A stretch of 64,000 nt of DNA from Ascarosepion bandense (GCA_037127315.1 JBBBDQ010000915.1:79501-143500); one strand, 5' to 3'. Counted from the first letter of the stretch, positions 46,735-59,267 are shown. Notes: a model not told the origin generated them from the letters alone. Translations and numbers: made by a program.

Positions 46735-47475
46735 CTTTTTGGTGAAGAATATATTTTCTCTTGCTGTAATGTAGTTCCACTTGAGCGACGTCAAGACTGT
46801 TTTGTTAGGCATAACAATATGACTAGGTCGTTATGTTGAATTTGCAGGATTTTCTTTTTATTTCTATGCTATCTTCATATTTTGGTCGAGACTTTTTGTC
46901 CCTTTATGATGTGTCTACAAACGATGCCTAGTATTGTACGATTACTCATTCATTTTTTACTCTTTTTCTTTCCCCACTTTTCTGTGCTTGTTATAAAAGA
47001 AAGAAAGTAAAGCAAATAAAGACACTTTCTATTGTCTTCCCCTTTGCCGGCAAAATCGTTTTCTTTTATTTTTTTTTTTCCTTTTATTTTTTCCTTTTAT
47101 TTTATTACTATCATACACTCTTTTATTTTGCTAGTACTATTACATTTAGGCTTTGAAAGATGAGAGCGCACATTGTCAGCTGTACTGACTCGCTATTTCC
47201 TTTCACGTCTCGCATTACCTCCCACTCTCTGCCAAAATTTCTACCGTTCGTTCCATTGCCACAGCTGCTGCTGCTGCTGCAACTACACAGCCATTTACAC
47301 AGCACAGAAAACGCACCGCTCTCTTTTCTGAGTTGGTTGTTTGGCTGGTTTGATTAACGTAGCATAAAAAGTAAAAAAAAAAATCACTGAATGTGACTAC
47401 TTTTGCTATCCTCATTATTCTTTCTGTCGTCTCCATATTTGTCTTCTTGTCACTGTGTCTCTCTTGCTGACTGTC

Positions 47476-47533
<58 letters not shown>

Positions 47534-48082
47534 ATAAAACAAATCCCTAAGTAAGACGTACACTGAAAATTACTCCTGTGCGGCTTTACTTTTATTTTTT
47601 TACTTCTCTTCAGCCTACCGGATGAAAAAGTTAAAAAAATAAAATAAAATAAATAAAAGGCACTGAAGGAAAAAAGTTAAAACCAAACAGAATTTGGGAT
47701 GAAATATAATTAAAGAAAAATTATATAAGTCGCATTAAAAAACATCAGGACTGAATGGTTAGCAGATCATAAAATTGTTGTAGTAACAAACTTCTGGGAT
47801 CTTGAATTTGGACGCTTGAGAACTACGGTAAAATTCGTTACTTTTCGGACCGTTTCGGAATTTTTCGACTCCATGCCCGTCATGTGGAATCTCGAAAATT
47901 GGTGGTCAGTCGACTGGCGGCTGCTGTACACATCCCGGAAGTTAAACACTATGGACTCGGCAGCACGAGGAACCGGGTGAGAAATTTCGAACGACAATCA
48001 GATTGATTTTTCTTCATAATACTTTTGTTTGTTTTTCTTCAGAGTAAGGCGGATATTTGAAAAAGGCGTGAAGTATATTTAT

Positions 48083-48085
<3 letters not shown>
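46735..48085. other. Intergenic DNA with a (TC)n tract
   Basis: (TC)n at 47480-47530 and a small GCT run near 47266. No gene. Confidence 0.5.
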
Positions 48086-48136
<51 letters not shown>

Positions 48137-48245
48137 GACAAAATTAAAAATGAATCTTAGCCAACGCGTTTCGTCTCCTGATAGATATTATTATTATCAA
48201 AGTAAATGTGCTAAAGTCCCCCAGAGAACGAAATGCATGGACTAA
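48086..48245. repeat. (TA)n followed by a GCGTTTCG-type repeat
   Basis: After the (TA)n (48088-48130), the phrase CCAACGCGTTTCGTCTCCTG is seen. Such 'acgcgtttcg...cctgat' words are shared with the hairpin at 63858-63974. Confidence 0.5.
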
Positions 48246-48249
48246 CATA

Positions 48250-49463
48250 ACTTTTTTCTTTATTCATATCGTACTTATATATATTTATCTTTATATATAT
48301 ATCTTAAATTTGTTATATATTTATAACTATTAGTTGTAACTTTTGTGGCTGCCATAAGTTTTCATTTATTGTAAAATTTCTAAAGTTCATGGCGAATTGA
48401 AATAAGTTGTTAGAAGTTACATCAGGCAATTTAAGGCTTTATTCGGTATGTGTGCGTTTCTGTGAAAATGTTTTTATTCTGCTCGTTTTCATGTATGCGT
48501 GCTTGGGATACTGCGTATGTGTTATACGTATTTGAATTGTTCGATTTTCGCGTGTATGTCATTATCTCATTCAAATTTAATATCACTGTAACGGTAACGT
48601 TTCTGAAGTTCATTATTCATGCGAGCTGATTGAAAACAATTTTATTGCTATTCCTTCTTTACAAGTTAGTGCAAAAATAGATTTGAAATTTCTTTGTACA
48701 CTGTGTTGTTTTTATTCAACTTTTATTAAAAGTGGTTATTGCTTTCATAAAGAAGAAAAAACAGTTGCTGATGGGGTAATATTAAATGTTAAAAAATTTA
48801 AATAAAACTTTAAAACACCGATATTTGAGCAATTTCACCACAAATCCAGATTTTGAAAAAATATCCCAAGTTGCATAACAAGTTAAAGTGAATGAGCATA
48901 AATGCTAAGAAAAAATAATAGATTAATGAAATTATTACTTAAGTGGGTATGCGTAAATAGCCCTCCACATATTCCACTAATAAAATACGTGAATATATTT
49001 GATTTTTTAAGTTCATCTGTTTTAGATTTTATTATTTCATTCGCAAGATTGCGTTCATCTATGATATTTTTATATACGAAAATAAAAAAAACCCGCTGAT
49101 GGTAAGTTATACATCAATAAACATACGCGATCACGTAAACACAAAAACACACACAGTCACACACGTAAATATGGGCTTGGGCAGATAGGTATATAGATAC
49201 GAACAAACTTAGATAGATAAGTAGATAGATCCATTCAACTGACTATATTTATTGTAGGAGATTACTCCATATTGATAGTTTTTATAGTATAGACATAGAA
49301 ATCATAATTGTATGGTGCGGGTCAGTTTGGCGCCTCGGTGCAATCTTCAGACATATCTTCACTTCCTAGATTTAAATATAATTAATTTTTTTAAAGTATC
49401 TTAAGGTATATGAAAACTAACAGTCATCATGCGCTTTTGATTCATATTTGCCTAATCTTCCCA

Positions 49464-49536
<73 letters not shown>

Positions 49537-49733
49537 ATTTGAAAACAAGTTATATTACGCAAACCCGGTTTTTATTATATAAATTGCCTGAAGACACCAG
49601 ATAGTATAAACCTGGGTTGCGTAATATAATTCGTTTACAAATAAATAAATATTCTATAATATAATTGTATTTAAGACTTTTAATACAACTGTGTACTGGT
49701 CTAATTTGATTATGACCAAAAACGCAGTAATTA

Positions 49734-49777
<44 letters not shown>

Positions 49778-50080
49778 ACAGACAGCGAAAGAAGACATTT
49801 GGCGTAGTTCTTTTAAGATAATTTTCATAAGGTTCAAGTTATCTTATATAACTCTGTTTTCAGATATAAGGACTTACACACACGCGCGCACACACACACA
49901 TACATGTAAACGTATCTATATTTGCACATGTACACATGCGTGTGTTTGTGTATACATGTATAGATGCTTCTCGGCTTACATATCTAGTCCTGCGAAACAT
50001 ATATTTTTAACAATTTTACGGATGAACTTTTTGGGCGCGTAAATAACACTGTTAAACCAAGCATCTAAACATCTACTTCT
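48250..50080. other. AT-rich intergenic DNA with microsatellites
   Basis: (TC)n(TA)n at 49467-49530 and (TA)n at 49738-49773. No gene recognised. Confidence 0.5.
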
Positions 50081-50084
50081 CGGC

Positions 50085-50375
50085 TATTGTTTAAAAAAGA
50101 TTCCAGCTGTAAGGAGGATGTTTCTCTCAAACACTTTCTTTTCTCCCTCAAAAACCGCTCTGCGCTGTAACAGACTGCCGCGTGGTTTCTTCCCCGAACG
50201 CGACAATCTGAACCTTTTCAAGTCAGCTATCTGTCGTTATCTATTCCCCATATTCTCTTAAACTTCACTTCCTAGATTTCATTTATATCACACGCTTCTT
50301 TTCAGCCACTCTCTATCTTCGCTTGCTCTTGGGCCTATTGCAGGGAAACTGCTTTAAAAACAAAATCTCTATACA
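50085..50375 (+). mobile_element. LINE 3'-end fragment J7
   Basis: The frame reads LRCNRLPRGFFPERDNLNLF, then KSAICRYLFPIFS and a stop, matching the RLWNSLP..CFPDGYNL..FKS pattern of J3. The 3' UTR has TCTTGGGCCTATTGCAGGGA, then A-rich sequence. Confidence 0.7.
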
Positions 50376-50379
50376 TTTC

Positions 50380-51195
50380 TTAAGTGCAGTAAAAAAAAAA
50401 AATTAACCACACGCGGTGATAACTTTAAATGACAATAAGAAGTCAACAAAAACGTTGCTATTGTTAAGATAATGTTTATCAGTTCGGTGATGTGTGTTAA
50501 GTCAAACACAAAAACTCATTTCAATTTACTATTTCATTGTTTATCGATGAACTCAAAAGGCGTTCTTTTTTTTTTTGTTTGACACGTAGATGAAAGAGTA
50601 ACGAATTTCTCATCCGTATATTTACATCCATATATAAAAACCAAGATTTCAAATGCTGATTTTTAAGACAAGATTTCTGTCCCTCATATAGATATGTGGT
50701 GCTACACTGTCTGTTAACGTTGTTTCACCTAATCTGGCCTGAATTGCGTAGTGTTATCCTTGGTAAATGCCTTATGTATCTGATTTAAATTTTCTTAGAA
50801 AAAAAGCGAAGAAAATACAAACATTTCTCATAAATGCTCAAATCGTTTTATATTTATGAATGTAAAACTACTAATCAGTTTTTATTTAATCATCATTATT
50901 ATAAGACTGACAATTTTTTCTCAAATTCCAAAACCTAATATTTTTGCGTTGAATTTATTTTAAAAAGTATTCACTGATTCGTACTGTTTTCTAAAACAAA
51001 CATTAGTAAAGTTGTTATTCTTTAAATCCAAATGGTCGAATATAATAAACAGTTAAAACAGAGACCACCCTTTCTTTAATTATATATTTCATCAATAATG
51101 ATAATGAATGCAAAAAGCACTCTTAAAAATACTACCTGTTACGAGTATCGAGGCAACTTACTGAAGTTGTGCGTGCTTCTACTTTTATTCAGAAT
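50380..51195. other. AT-rich intergenic DNA
   Basis: No gene or repeat recognised. Confidence 0.5.
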
Positions 51196-51199
51196 ATTC

Positions 51200-51330
51200 A
51201 TAAGAATAATAATCGCCGTGGAATAGTGGGTTTTTTTTATCAATCATATGAATTCGAAACTCACTGGGTGTTCCATATTTCTGATCTTATATAGGACTAT
51301 GTTCTACTGGAGCCAAATTGTTAGTATCCG
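51200..51330 (+). mobile_element. SINE-D-like fragment
   Basis: CGCCGTGGAATAGTGGG resembles a box A region and GAATTCGAAACTCACTGGGTG a box B with the SINE-D continuation seen at 38330. Only the head and a short piece of body are present. Confidence 0.45.
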
Positions 51331-51799
51331 ATTTCTTGTCAGGATTTCGAATAAGTTTTTAAGGTAAGCAAGTCTTGTTTGTGAAACTTTTTTATTCCAC
51401 GTCTATGTAGACCGCGAAATGTTTAGTAAAAAAAATAATGATACATCATTTTGAATGACAATTTTCTTTCTTTCTTTTAATTATATAAAAATAAAACATT
51501 GCTTTTCATTAATTTATTCTTTCATATCGAGGATATCCACGATGTTATAAGTGTAACATTAGCCGCCAAAGTATGAAGACTTGTTTTGGTTTATTTATCT
51601 TTATTTCACTTGAGCGAAAGTTGTATCTTTTCTCCAATTGTTCATATACGGCATTTGCACGAATTATCAGTGAGCTTTAAAGACAATCGATTCTAAATAT
51701 AGTAGCAGATACTTGCAGGCGAGTGGATGCAAGAAATCCATATTAACACATACAGAACTTTTGAAAGTCACTTTTTCGTTTTAATCCGGGAGTAATGAA

Positions 51800-52040
51800 G
51801 ACGTGCCAATGACTCTGTCACGTGATCACCACCGCGAAACATAAGCGCTGATTGAAATGACCCGCTCGCGTGAATTCAACTTCTCACCAACCTAACTTCC
51901 TGCACTCTCTTCCTATTTAGCCCAATCTTTTATCACGTGACTTCGAAGAGCCAATCACAGCTTTTCTCTCCGTGTATGCAAATAAGAATGTTTCCTACTT
52001 AAAGCAGTTTACATGAAGTTTCGCTAACACATTCAGACGT
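51800..52040 (+). promoter_or_regulatory. Promoter-like region
   Basis: Within about 240 bp there are two CACGTG E-boxes (51822 and 51934), a CCAAT box (GAGCCAATCACAG, 51947), an ATGCAAAT octamer (51977) and a weak TATA-like TACTTAAAG (about 51998), followed about 35 bp later by an initiator-like TTCAGACG. Such clustering is unusual in the rest of the window. What it would drive is unknown, and no CpG island is visible. Confidence 0.4.
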
Positions 52041-52262
52041 TGGCGGTGGATAAAACTTTCGCCGACTCTAACGAAAACTTTTATGGAGAAGTTTTTTGAA
52101 CACACAGCCTCTCTGAGTGATTTTTAGAGTGATATCTGTAATTATCAAACTTTCCTTCGTTTTTTATTTTATCCTCTGACAAATTTTAAGAGAATTCTTA
52201 TTTTTTCAAAGGAATTACAACAATTAATTCACTTTTGAGTGTACATGCCTAATTCAGCTCCG
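52034..52262 (+). CDS. Candidate first exon, partial
   Basis: The putative transcript starts near 52034. An ATG at 52245 opens MPNSAP, and the exon ends at 52262 against a perfect GTAAGT donor, phase 0. The 5' leader holds earlier ATG codons (52014, 52083), which weakens the case. Six residues cannot identify a family. The next exon would lie downstream; 57229-57321 is phase-compatible but unproven. If real, most of the gene lies beyond the window or in exons I could not find. Confidence 0.25.
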
Positions 52263-52308
52263 GTAAGTTGACATTATTTCTAATTCTTTATTTTGTCCAG
52301 CTAAGCTT

Positions 52309-52602
<294 letters not shown>

Positions 52603-52604
52603 TT

Positions 52605-53305
52605 TAAGAAATAAATTTATTTTTAAGTGAAAAATCTTTGTAAATTTAAACATTTGGTGACTTTTATATAATATTTTAATAACTTTGCAGTTGTAATTTA
52701 ATTGTTTCAGTATTCATTTATTTATTTTAGATGATAATTAAATTAAGTTTAACTGGATGTGTAGTATTTTTTCCTTAAAAAGAAACACATTTCTATAATT
52801 TCAATTAGTCTCTTAGTTTTCTTTGTTTCGTTTTCATTCATTTATTTCTTTGTTTCGACTTAGAATTTATCTAATGGTATAAACATATAACAATTATTTT
52901 GATGTATTGATGGAATATCTAAATGTTAAAAATATTTACTTCCTCAATAAGAAATGTTTGAACAGATTTTAACTAATTATGAAATATTTTTAAATGTTTA
53001 TACAAATACTCGAAAAGAGTGGATACTTTTTTGGTGCTTGTAAAACACCTCAAATGCGAAATTTCAAATCAATTGCTGTAACTAGTATGTAGTAGATTGA
53101 TATACTAATAAACTGTTCCACAACAATTATTTTATTTTCTAAAAAAAAAATTAAATATGAGCCGATCGTTGGATTGGCAGGGAGTGTTATGTTAAGCTTG
53201 GCTGGACTTGATAACAGTTACGGATAACAGTCACACGAGCATCTGAAAATCTTTACCAGTTTAAATCATAATTTCCTGTTTGGAATGAACAGTGACTCTG
53301 AACGG
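52605..53305. other. AT-rich intergenic DNA
   Basis: No gene or repeat recognised. Confidence 0.5.
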
Positions 53306-53309
53306 GCAG

Positions 53310-53480
53310 TCATAGCTAGTATTTATTCTAGGAGAAGAGCAAAATTGAATCTAATACCGTGGAAAAGACAACTGGAAAACATCATCTTTCTCAAGAAGTT
53401 ATGTCAATTCACAAATATTAAAGAAAAAAAGGATCTACACAGGCCTGAAGAGAAATGTCATTTAAAAATGACAGCAGAAC
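53310..53480 (+). repeat. Dispersed repeat E, third copy
   Basis: Matches 46500-46640 in order: AGAGCAAAATTGAATCTAAT / AGCCAAATTCTGACC, GACAACTGGAAAACATCATC / TGCAACAGGAAACAACTGC, TTCTCAAGAAGTTATGTCAA / TTCTTCAAGAATACATGACA, TTCACAAATATTAAAG / TTCACGAATAATATAG. The 83-codon frame at 53285-53536 lies mainly in this repeat, so I do not call it a gene. Confidence 0.6.
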
Positions 53481-53539
53481 AATTTCTGATTTTGTTTTCG
53501 CTTGTGATTATTTTTTTAATGAAATACTTATTGTAAACA

Positions 53540-54460
53540 CTTATATAATAAAAATTCTTAGAAAATATAAGCATTTGATGTACTCTACGTATCTGTTAAA
53601 TTTTTATTCTATTTATTTGTTGTAGAAATTCACCATGTCATCCTCTATTCTTTGTTAAATGCACGTTTTATTTTAAAATTTATAAAACTGCTAAGATCTT
53701 CAATTTTTGTATACTTTTTTATATGCTTCCCACATCCCAGACGATTGGCGTCAGTTTACAGACAATATAGAGGTCATATAACAGTTAAGTTTGAAAATTG
53801 ACAACTTTCGCTTGGAGTCTTTGTCAGCAGTGAATCCAAAACTTGTCAAGAGAATATCGATTCTGTAAACATTATATGACATAAATACCGCCATTTTTAA
53901 TGGCGAACATACCATTGCAAGTTTCAGAATGAATGTGATCATTCAAAAGTAAAATACAATTTCTTGTAAATACTAGCAAATATTGGGAGGTGAAAGCATT
54001 TGATGAATACGTAATCTTACTACGCAGATGCTACTCAGGTTCTATAGCCGTTTATTTCTTTCAAAGAGATTTGTGTTTTCACAAAGATACAATTATCATT
54101 TTTATTTGAACGACAATTTGACAAATATTTGGACCGGATAGCTGCTTTCTGCTTTTAGTGCTAAAAAAAACAATACTGATATTGTTAAATCCATTAATTT
54201 TGAAAATAATCAGGGCTAGAATATTGAAGTTTTAAGGAATTATCGTCGGTAAAGTTTTATTAAACATGTCTTGAATTTATCTTTTCAGTTCTTATAGTTG
54301 CAACTGTTTTTTTCGTTGCTATCAGGTACAAAAATCAAAAGGATCAATATTCCTGACATGTTCATAAAATGTTCAGAATAAAACTGACCATCATAGTTGT
54401 CTCTTCTCTCTTCTGTGACGAGTGTTGATTTTCTTCCATCCGTTTAGGCTTACTGGATTT
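53540..54460. other. AT-rich intergenic DNA
   Basis: No gene or repeat recognised. Confidence 0.5.
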
Positions 54461-54464
54461 TCAC

Positions 54465-54481
54465 ATCTATCTATCTATCTA

Positions 54482-54528
<47 letters not shown>

Positions 54529-54663
54529 CAAAAAGTGAAGGAAGACGTAGATTAAAACTCCACTGTTCATGTATTTACTTTTATAAAGAGTGCTCGATAC
54601 AGAGTAAATTTAATATTATATTTTTGTTATTACAATGGTTTTGTGCTTTTATAATAAAAAAAT

Positions 54664-54704
<41 letters not shown>
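54465..54704. repeat. (CTAT)n(TA)n, flanking repeat and second (TA)n
   Basis: (CTAT)n 54466-54485 and (TA)n to 54526, then ACTTTTATAAAGAGTGCTCG, then (TA)n at 54666-54704. The middle sequence resembles that after 37811. Confidence 0.8.
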
Positions 54705-54707
<3 letters not shown>

Positions 54708-54709
54708 CT

Positions 54710-55405
54710 TTGCTCTCTGTGAAATTTGATTGAAACAATTTTCAGGTTACCAAAAGTAACTTATTTTTTAATTATTATTAATATGCTCATACTAAGAAAA
54801 ACGTATGGATCTCATGTGGTTTTGTACCAGATATAAAGGATATTTTTGAAATAATTTAAAATATATAAAGTATAGTATTTTGCTCTTCCCTTCAGGACGT
54901 GGGCGATTTTGACTCTCCACAAATCGCTGATTTTTCTTTTTTAATTCTGCGTAAGGTTTTTTTGTGTTATCCCTCTTTATTCCTATTTTGACGACCAGCT
55001 GCACAAGCTCGTTAGGTAGACCATTAGCCGCTTTTCTCTATTGAATACTTAATGTTATAAAAGGGATAACGTTTGTTGACGTTCAAGGTAACACTTAATG
55101 TACTGATGATACAAATATTTTTTTCGTATGATTCAAATTATACTGTCTATTCTATTCTTGACTCGCTTAAAAATTATTTTTGCGAAAATCATTCACCAAG
55201 CATTATACGGGAAATCAAATGCTCTTTATGAAATGTACTGTGCAAAATAAGTATCTGACTTATTATATTTTCTTTTGCCATTAAAAAGCTAACTGAAATA
55301 TCATAAAACGAAAGTCTATTCTTGAATCTCGAATCTCATAGCATTTAACATTATATCTAAATCAATATTAGCTGACTTTGCATGAAAGTAATTTGCCCCA
55401 CTCTC
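54710..55405. other. AT-rich intergenic DNA
   Basis: No gene or repeat recognised. Confidence 0.5.
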
Positions 55406-55409
<4 letters not shown>

Positions 55410-55459
<50 letters not shown>

Positions 55460-55497
55460 TGTGTGTGTCTGTGTGTGTCTGTGAGTATGCGTGTGTG
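55410..55497. repeat. (TG)n microsatellite with interruptions
   Basis: Long (TG)n tract (55412-55457) with CTGTGTGTGT-type units after it. It directly abuts the tail side of SINE-C copy 2. Confidence 0.9.
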
Positions 55498-55895
55498 TAC
55501 TGCTGGCCACTTGTATCCAAGGATGCCTGTCTATAAAGGGGGGTTAGCTAATTCCCATTGGATATGCTTGCTCAGGCACACTTGTGTTTTGTTCATCTTC
55601 AACAGAGCCCATCTCTAGCTTATATTGCAACGATGCTGAACGGACCTTAGTTTTTGGGTGTTGACGCTTTATCCGGCGTGAACGAGAGCAGGACGTCTAA
55701 TGACGTCTATCTAGCACAATCATCAATGCTTCCACAAAGGGAGCCGTCTACCCAATTTCACCAACAAGGTTTGGTTCACCCCATGGTATGGATTTCATGC
55801 TCATTCCTAAGGTGCCGCACGCTGACAAATTGACTATATTAAGATTCGAACACGTTCATGTGCAAAAAGCTAACGTTCTAACCCCGATTGTTTTT
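55498..55895 (-). mobile_element. SINE-C copy 2
   Basis: On the minus strand the box B is well kept (GTGTTCGAATCTT), the body repeats ATGAAATCCATACCAT, GTGAAATTGGGTAGACGGCT, GATTGTGCTAG, AACTAAGGTCCGTTCAGCAT and ACACAAGTGTGCCTGAGC, ending near GGCATCCTTGGATACAAG. Copy 1 (43801-44275) matches in the same order. Here box B is good and box A poor; in copy 1 it is the reverse. Confidence 0.7.
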
Positions 55896-55899
55896 AAAT

Positions 55900-56398
55900 A
55901 TTAAATGTTTTGTGTAGTGATCTAATGCTTTTAGAAACCATTGTAATAACAAAAGTACAGCATATGTGTATGTGCGTGTGTGTGTGCGTGTGCGTTTCTA
56001 GAATTTCATGTTGATTTCAACGTATGAGAGCCAAAACATTTTGAACCAAACCGATGGATGGTCTATAAAAGTGATTTAATTATAAAGGTAAAGGATTTAG
56101 AAAAGTACTAACAAAGAATTGGCGCACAGTGGACAATTGTCTTGGATTTTGTCTTTGAAAGTCAAAGTTTAAAGAAAGTACATGAGCATCAACATGGCAT
56201 TCCCAGAAAGGATATCTTTGGAATTTAGAGTTTTCCTTCATCAAATTTGGCCGTTTTCTAACGAAACTGTAGCGAAAAATTTAACTCATAACTAGGGAAG
56301 AATTTCTATAGGGACTGACCAAAGATTGAACTCGTCTTTTCTATTCTACTTCCTGTGCTTATAACTTGCAGTATATATTCTTTCTTTAATTTTTTCTC

Positions 56399-56449
<51 letters not shown>

Positions 56450-57225
56450 CCGTCTCTTTTTTTCTTTGTTTCTTTTTTCTCAGTTCCTGTCTATATATGT
56501 GTGTGCGTGTGTGTGCGTCTGTGTTATTTTTACTAAAAATATTCATTCTGATATATGTGATACAAAACATTTTGTTCGCTTGAAAAAAGAAAGAATAATA
56601 CAAAATAAGTTGAGCTTCGAAATGAAATATGTTGACACCAACCTTAAACATCTACAGAAAACATTTTATTGATATGCCCTAAGTTTAAATTTCTCTTTCA
56701 GAATTCTACAACATTGCGCACACAGTTCTTTATTCCTTCACATGCGATTTGAATTCCTGCATAAACTTGTTAAGCATCACTTTGCAATAAGAGTTAAATA
56801 AATCGTTATTAGAAATTATTTTGAATAGCAAGAATAACATTAGATATTAAACTCATCTTTCAGTGGTATTTTTGCTGAAAAATATTTTGTAAAATTATTT
56901 TTTAGTTACAATGTTTTAGTAATTAAGTCATTATTTAGGAATCCAATTTTAAAATCCTGCTTGTCGTCTAACATCTCTACTCACCAGAAAATATATACGG
57001 GAAAAATGTTTACTTGTCAATGGCTCAGCTATACAGAAAAAGCTCCTGGGTTACATAGTATCTGCAGCATTTGTAAAGAAAGCTATTACAACAACAGTTG
57101 AATTGTCTTTTGTCGATGGCCATCTAATACAGTAATGTAGACCGGGCGCCAAGTTTCAATGCGGTGATGGCACAACATCACTGGGCGGAGACTTTCTTCA
57201 CTTTATTCAAGTGATAAGTTAGTTG
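55900..57225. other. Intergenic DNA with a (TTTC)n tract
   Basis: A (TTTC)n tract covers 56397-56449. The Lys/Glu-rich and Phe/Ser/Leu-rich frames across it are artefacts of the repeat. No gene recognised. Confidence 0.5.
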
Positions 57226-57228
57226 CAG

Positions 57229-57321
57229 ATAGATCCCACGATGGAATTAAAAATCATATGCGACATTAAAGGTGGTGGACATCAGATGTATTTAGACCTA
57301 AGGCGGGATGGATTCTGTCAG
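57229..57321 (+). CDS. Candidate internal exon, 31 codons
   Basis: A TTGCAG acceptor with a pyrimidine-rich lead (ACTTTCTTCACTTTATTC) precedes, and a GTATAT donor follows. The phase 0 frame between them reads IDPTMELKIICDIKGGGHQM and YLDLRRDGFCQ. The KGGGH word recalls ribosomal protein L2, but the rest does not fit well and I do not assign it. Chance remains quite likely for so short a frame. Confidence 0.15.
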
Positions 57322-57324
57322 GTA

Positions 57325-58060
57325 TATCTATCTAAGATACGCTAGGTATGAATGAATAATTCTCTAGCTTTCAACTTGGATATATGGAAGAAACTGGTCA
57401 CGTACTCAGCAACGCTACGAATGCATCCAGTTATGGGTATAACGATGTTGATGATCAGAAAAGAACAGATACAGGAAAGAAAGATTGTTTTTTCAGTCAG
57501 AAGTTTTCGTTCCGTTTGAAATATTTAAACATTTTTTGTGTCTTGTCAATTTTTGTTCCCGATTTTTGTTTTATTTCAATAACTATCTTGCCCAAAAAAC
57601 AAACACTAATAAAAAAGTGTTTACACATAACTTTATTCCCATGTGCTCTTGTGAAATCTGTTTGATTTAAGCAAATATGCTTGACATCAATTTAAGGCGC
57701 TGCCGAATTTATTCGAAAGTTCTCAAGTATTTAACTGGTCACTCAATTAAACACGTAATAAAATAATGTCTAATGCTTAAAAACCTATGTAATGTTACCC
57801 AAGCATGTTCCAAACATGTCACTGAGAACACTTGCATCAACCGAATAATAATTTAAAACATGACTGAAATGTTTAGATAAATTCCTTTTCAATATAACAC
57901 AAATTAACCATACTAGAATCTAAATCTTAATGTATTGCAACATTAAATTATGAATTTATGATGAAGTATTTTCCACCTTATAATCTATTTCCCAAGTCTC
58001 TGTCGCAATTTTCATGAAAAATGCTTTACCAAGCTACATTCATTAGTTCCACCATGTTCT
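57325..58060. other. AT-rich intergenic DNA
   Basis: The 93-codon frame at 57384-57665 is rich in Asn, Ser, Lys at first and hydrophobic later. I find no motif. Nothing else is recognised. Confidence 0.4.
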
Positions 58061-58074
58061 AAATATTACCGACG

Positions 58075-58446
58075 ATGCCATGCACACCTTTTTTCGCATC
58101 ATTGTCACTTTCGTCATATTACATGAGTAACAAAATAGTTACATTTGGATTACTTCTTCTTAAGAACCGCTGCTTTGTGAATAAACTCTCCAAGTCTACG
58201 GTGAACCGTTATCTTTTGTACAATCCTCAAAATCTGCACGTTTTACCTTCTCTTATTGTTGCGTTTTGTGCCGTCTCTGGTTATACATGTTACTACATAA
58301 AATTGTATCATCAAAAAAGACCATTTCTTTTTCATACACGTTTTATTAGAAAAGTGGAGGCAGATTGGACTATAAGAAGCAACGAGAGGATTGATGTTGC
58401 ACGTAAATTTGGTATCCCTCCGCAGTTGGTCTTAGCCCGTCGTTAA
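58075..58446 (+). CDS. Uncharacterised small membrane protein ORF
   Basis: This 123-codon frame has a less AT-biased, protein-like composition. It has one hydrophobic segment (about residues 57-75, LPSLIVAFCAVSGYTCYYI) followed by a basic and charged C-terminus (FIRKVEADWTIRSNERIDVA, then RKFGIPPQLVLARR). An internal Met at codon 17 is an alternative start. The segment pattern loosely recalls the small NDUFA4-type single-span subunits, and the RK.GIPP word recalls transposase HTH domains; neither is strong. It has no introns, no obvious poly(A) and no neighbouring gene, so it may be a gene, a retrocopy or chance. Confidence 0.35.
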   Translation: MPCTPFFASLSLSSYYMSNKIVTFGLLLLKNRCFVNKLSKSTVNRYLLYNPQNLHVLPSLIVAFCAVSGYTCYYIKLYHQKRPFLFHTRFIRKVEADWTIRSNERIDVARKFGIPPQLVLARR

Positions 58447-58734
58447 CTTGAGTGTGGGAGGGTATCGACGCTTCATAATTCTTACGTTTTTCTGCTGAAT
58501 TCGGGCCGTTTCACTGTCAGACTATCATGCCCATAATTCACTCCGTCCATTCACTGACCGTTCTGGCCATTATAACATTATGTTTTTCTACAATCTCATT
58601 AAGAATTCCTCTACTTTTAGTGGGTATTGTGGCGACAATATAGTAAAAGACAGCAAGAAAAAAAATAACCATCAGCACTAAGAACTCTGAATGTATGGTA
58701 ATTAACAAAATGCGGCGACCCAAGCTGCGAGTTA

Positions 58735-59130
58735 CGAATGATGTTGATGTTGAAATTTTATGTGATATCTGTCTTTCTGTATGGTAGTGAATGTTAAACG
58801 ATCTTTTTAAGGAAGAAGTAGAGGCTCGAGACAGCAAAAATGTGGTTCTACAAAAAATGCTGTGGATACCACAGGCCTAGCACGTGAGTAATGACGAGCT
58901 GCTGGGCAAAGGGTTGCAAACGAGAAAAAAACTCATACTTAATATTAGGAATAGATATATGTAGCTACTGGAACACATAATGAGGCAGGAAGGTTTGGAG
59001 AATCTTATACTCACAGGATGGATAGAGAGAAAGAGAAACAGATGAAAGCAGTGCGATGTATAATTAATAGGCTTGAGCAAATGGATGGCGGAGCGGTGTT
59101 TTGGAGACAAAAATTATTAAGAGCGACAAT
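58735..59130 (+). mobile_element. LINE fragment R2
   Basis: Joined frames read FKEEVEARDSKNVVLQKML and WIPQA, then HVSNDELL, KKLILNIRN, LLEHIMRQEGLENLILTGWI. This aligns with R1 (RMLVIPWTEHVSNDEILERI, KKLVLNIRKRQLGHVIKKEG). Stops and frameshifts are common. Confidence 0.7.
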
Positions 59131-59267
59131 AGACAGAGACAAATGAAAGTGCAGGATCGACTGGGTCATAAATGGAAACGTCACATAAAGCAGATGTCAG
59201 AATTAGATGGATACAAAAATGTAACTCACCAGAAATTATTATTACTGCAGATGACAAAAAATATGAT

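Noticed and set aside
53285..53536. 83-codon frame with a hydrophobic C-terminus
   Set aside because: Most of it lies in dispersed repeat E, which is also present at 46305-46730 without an open frame.
56346..56672. Lys/Glu-rich and Phe/Ser-rich frames of about 100 codons
   Set aside because: Artefacts of the (TTTC)n tract.
58538..58837. 99-codon minus-strand frame with a hydrophobic segment
   Set aside because: Its N-terminal part is antisense to LINE R2, and the remainder alone is too short to support.
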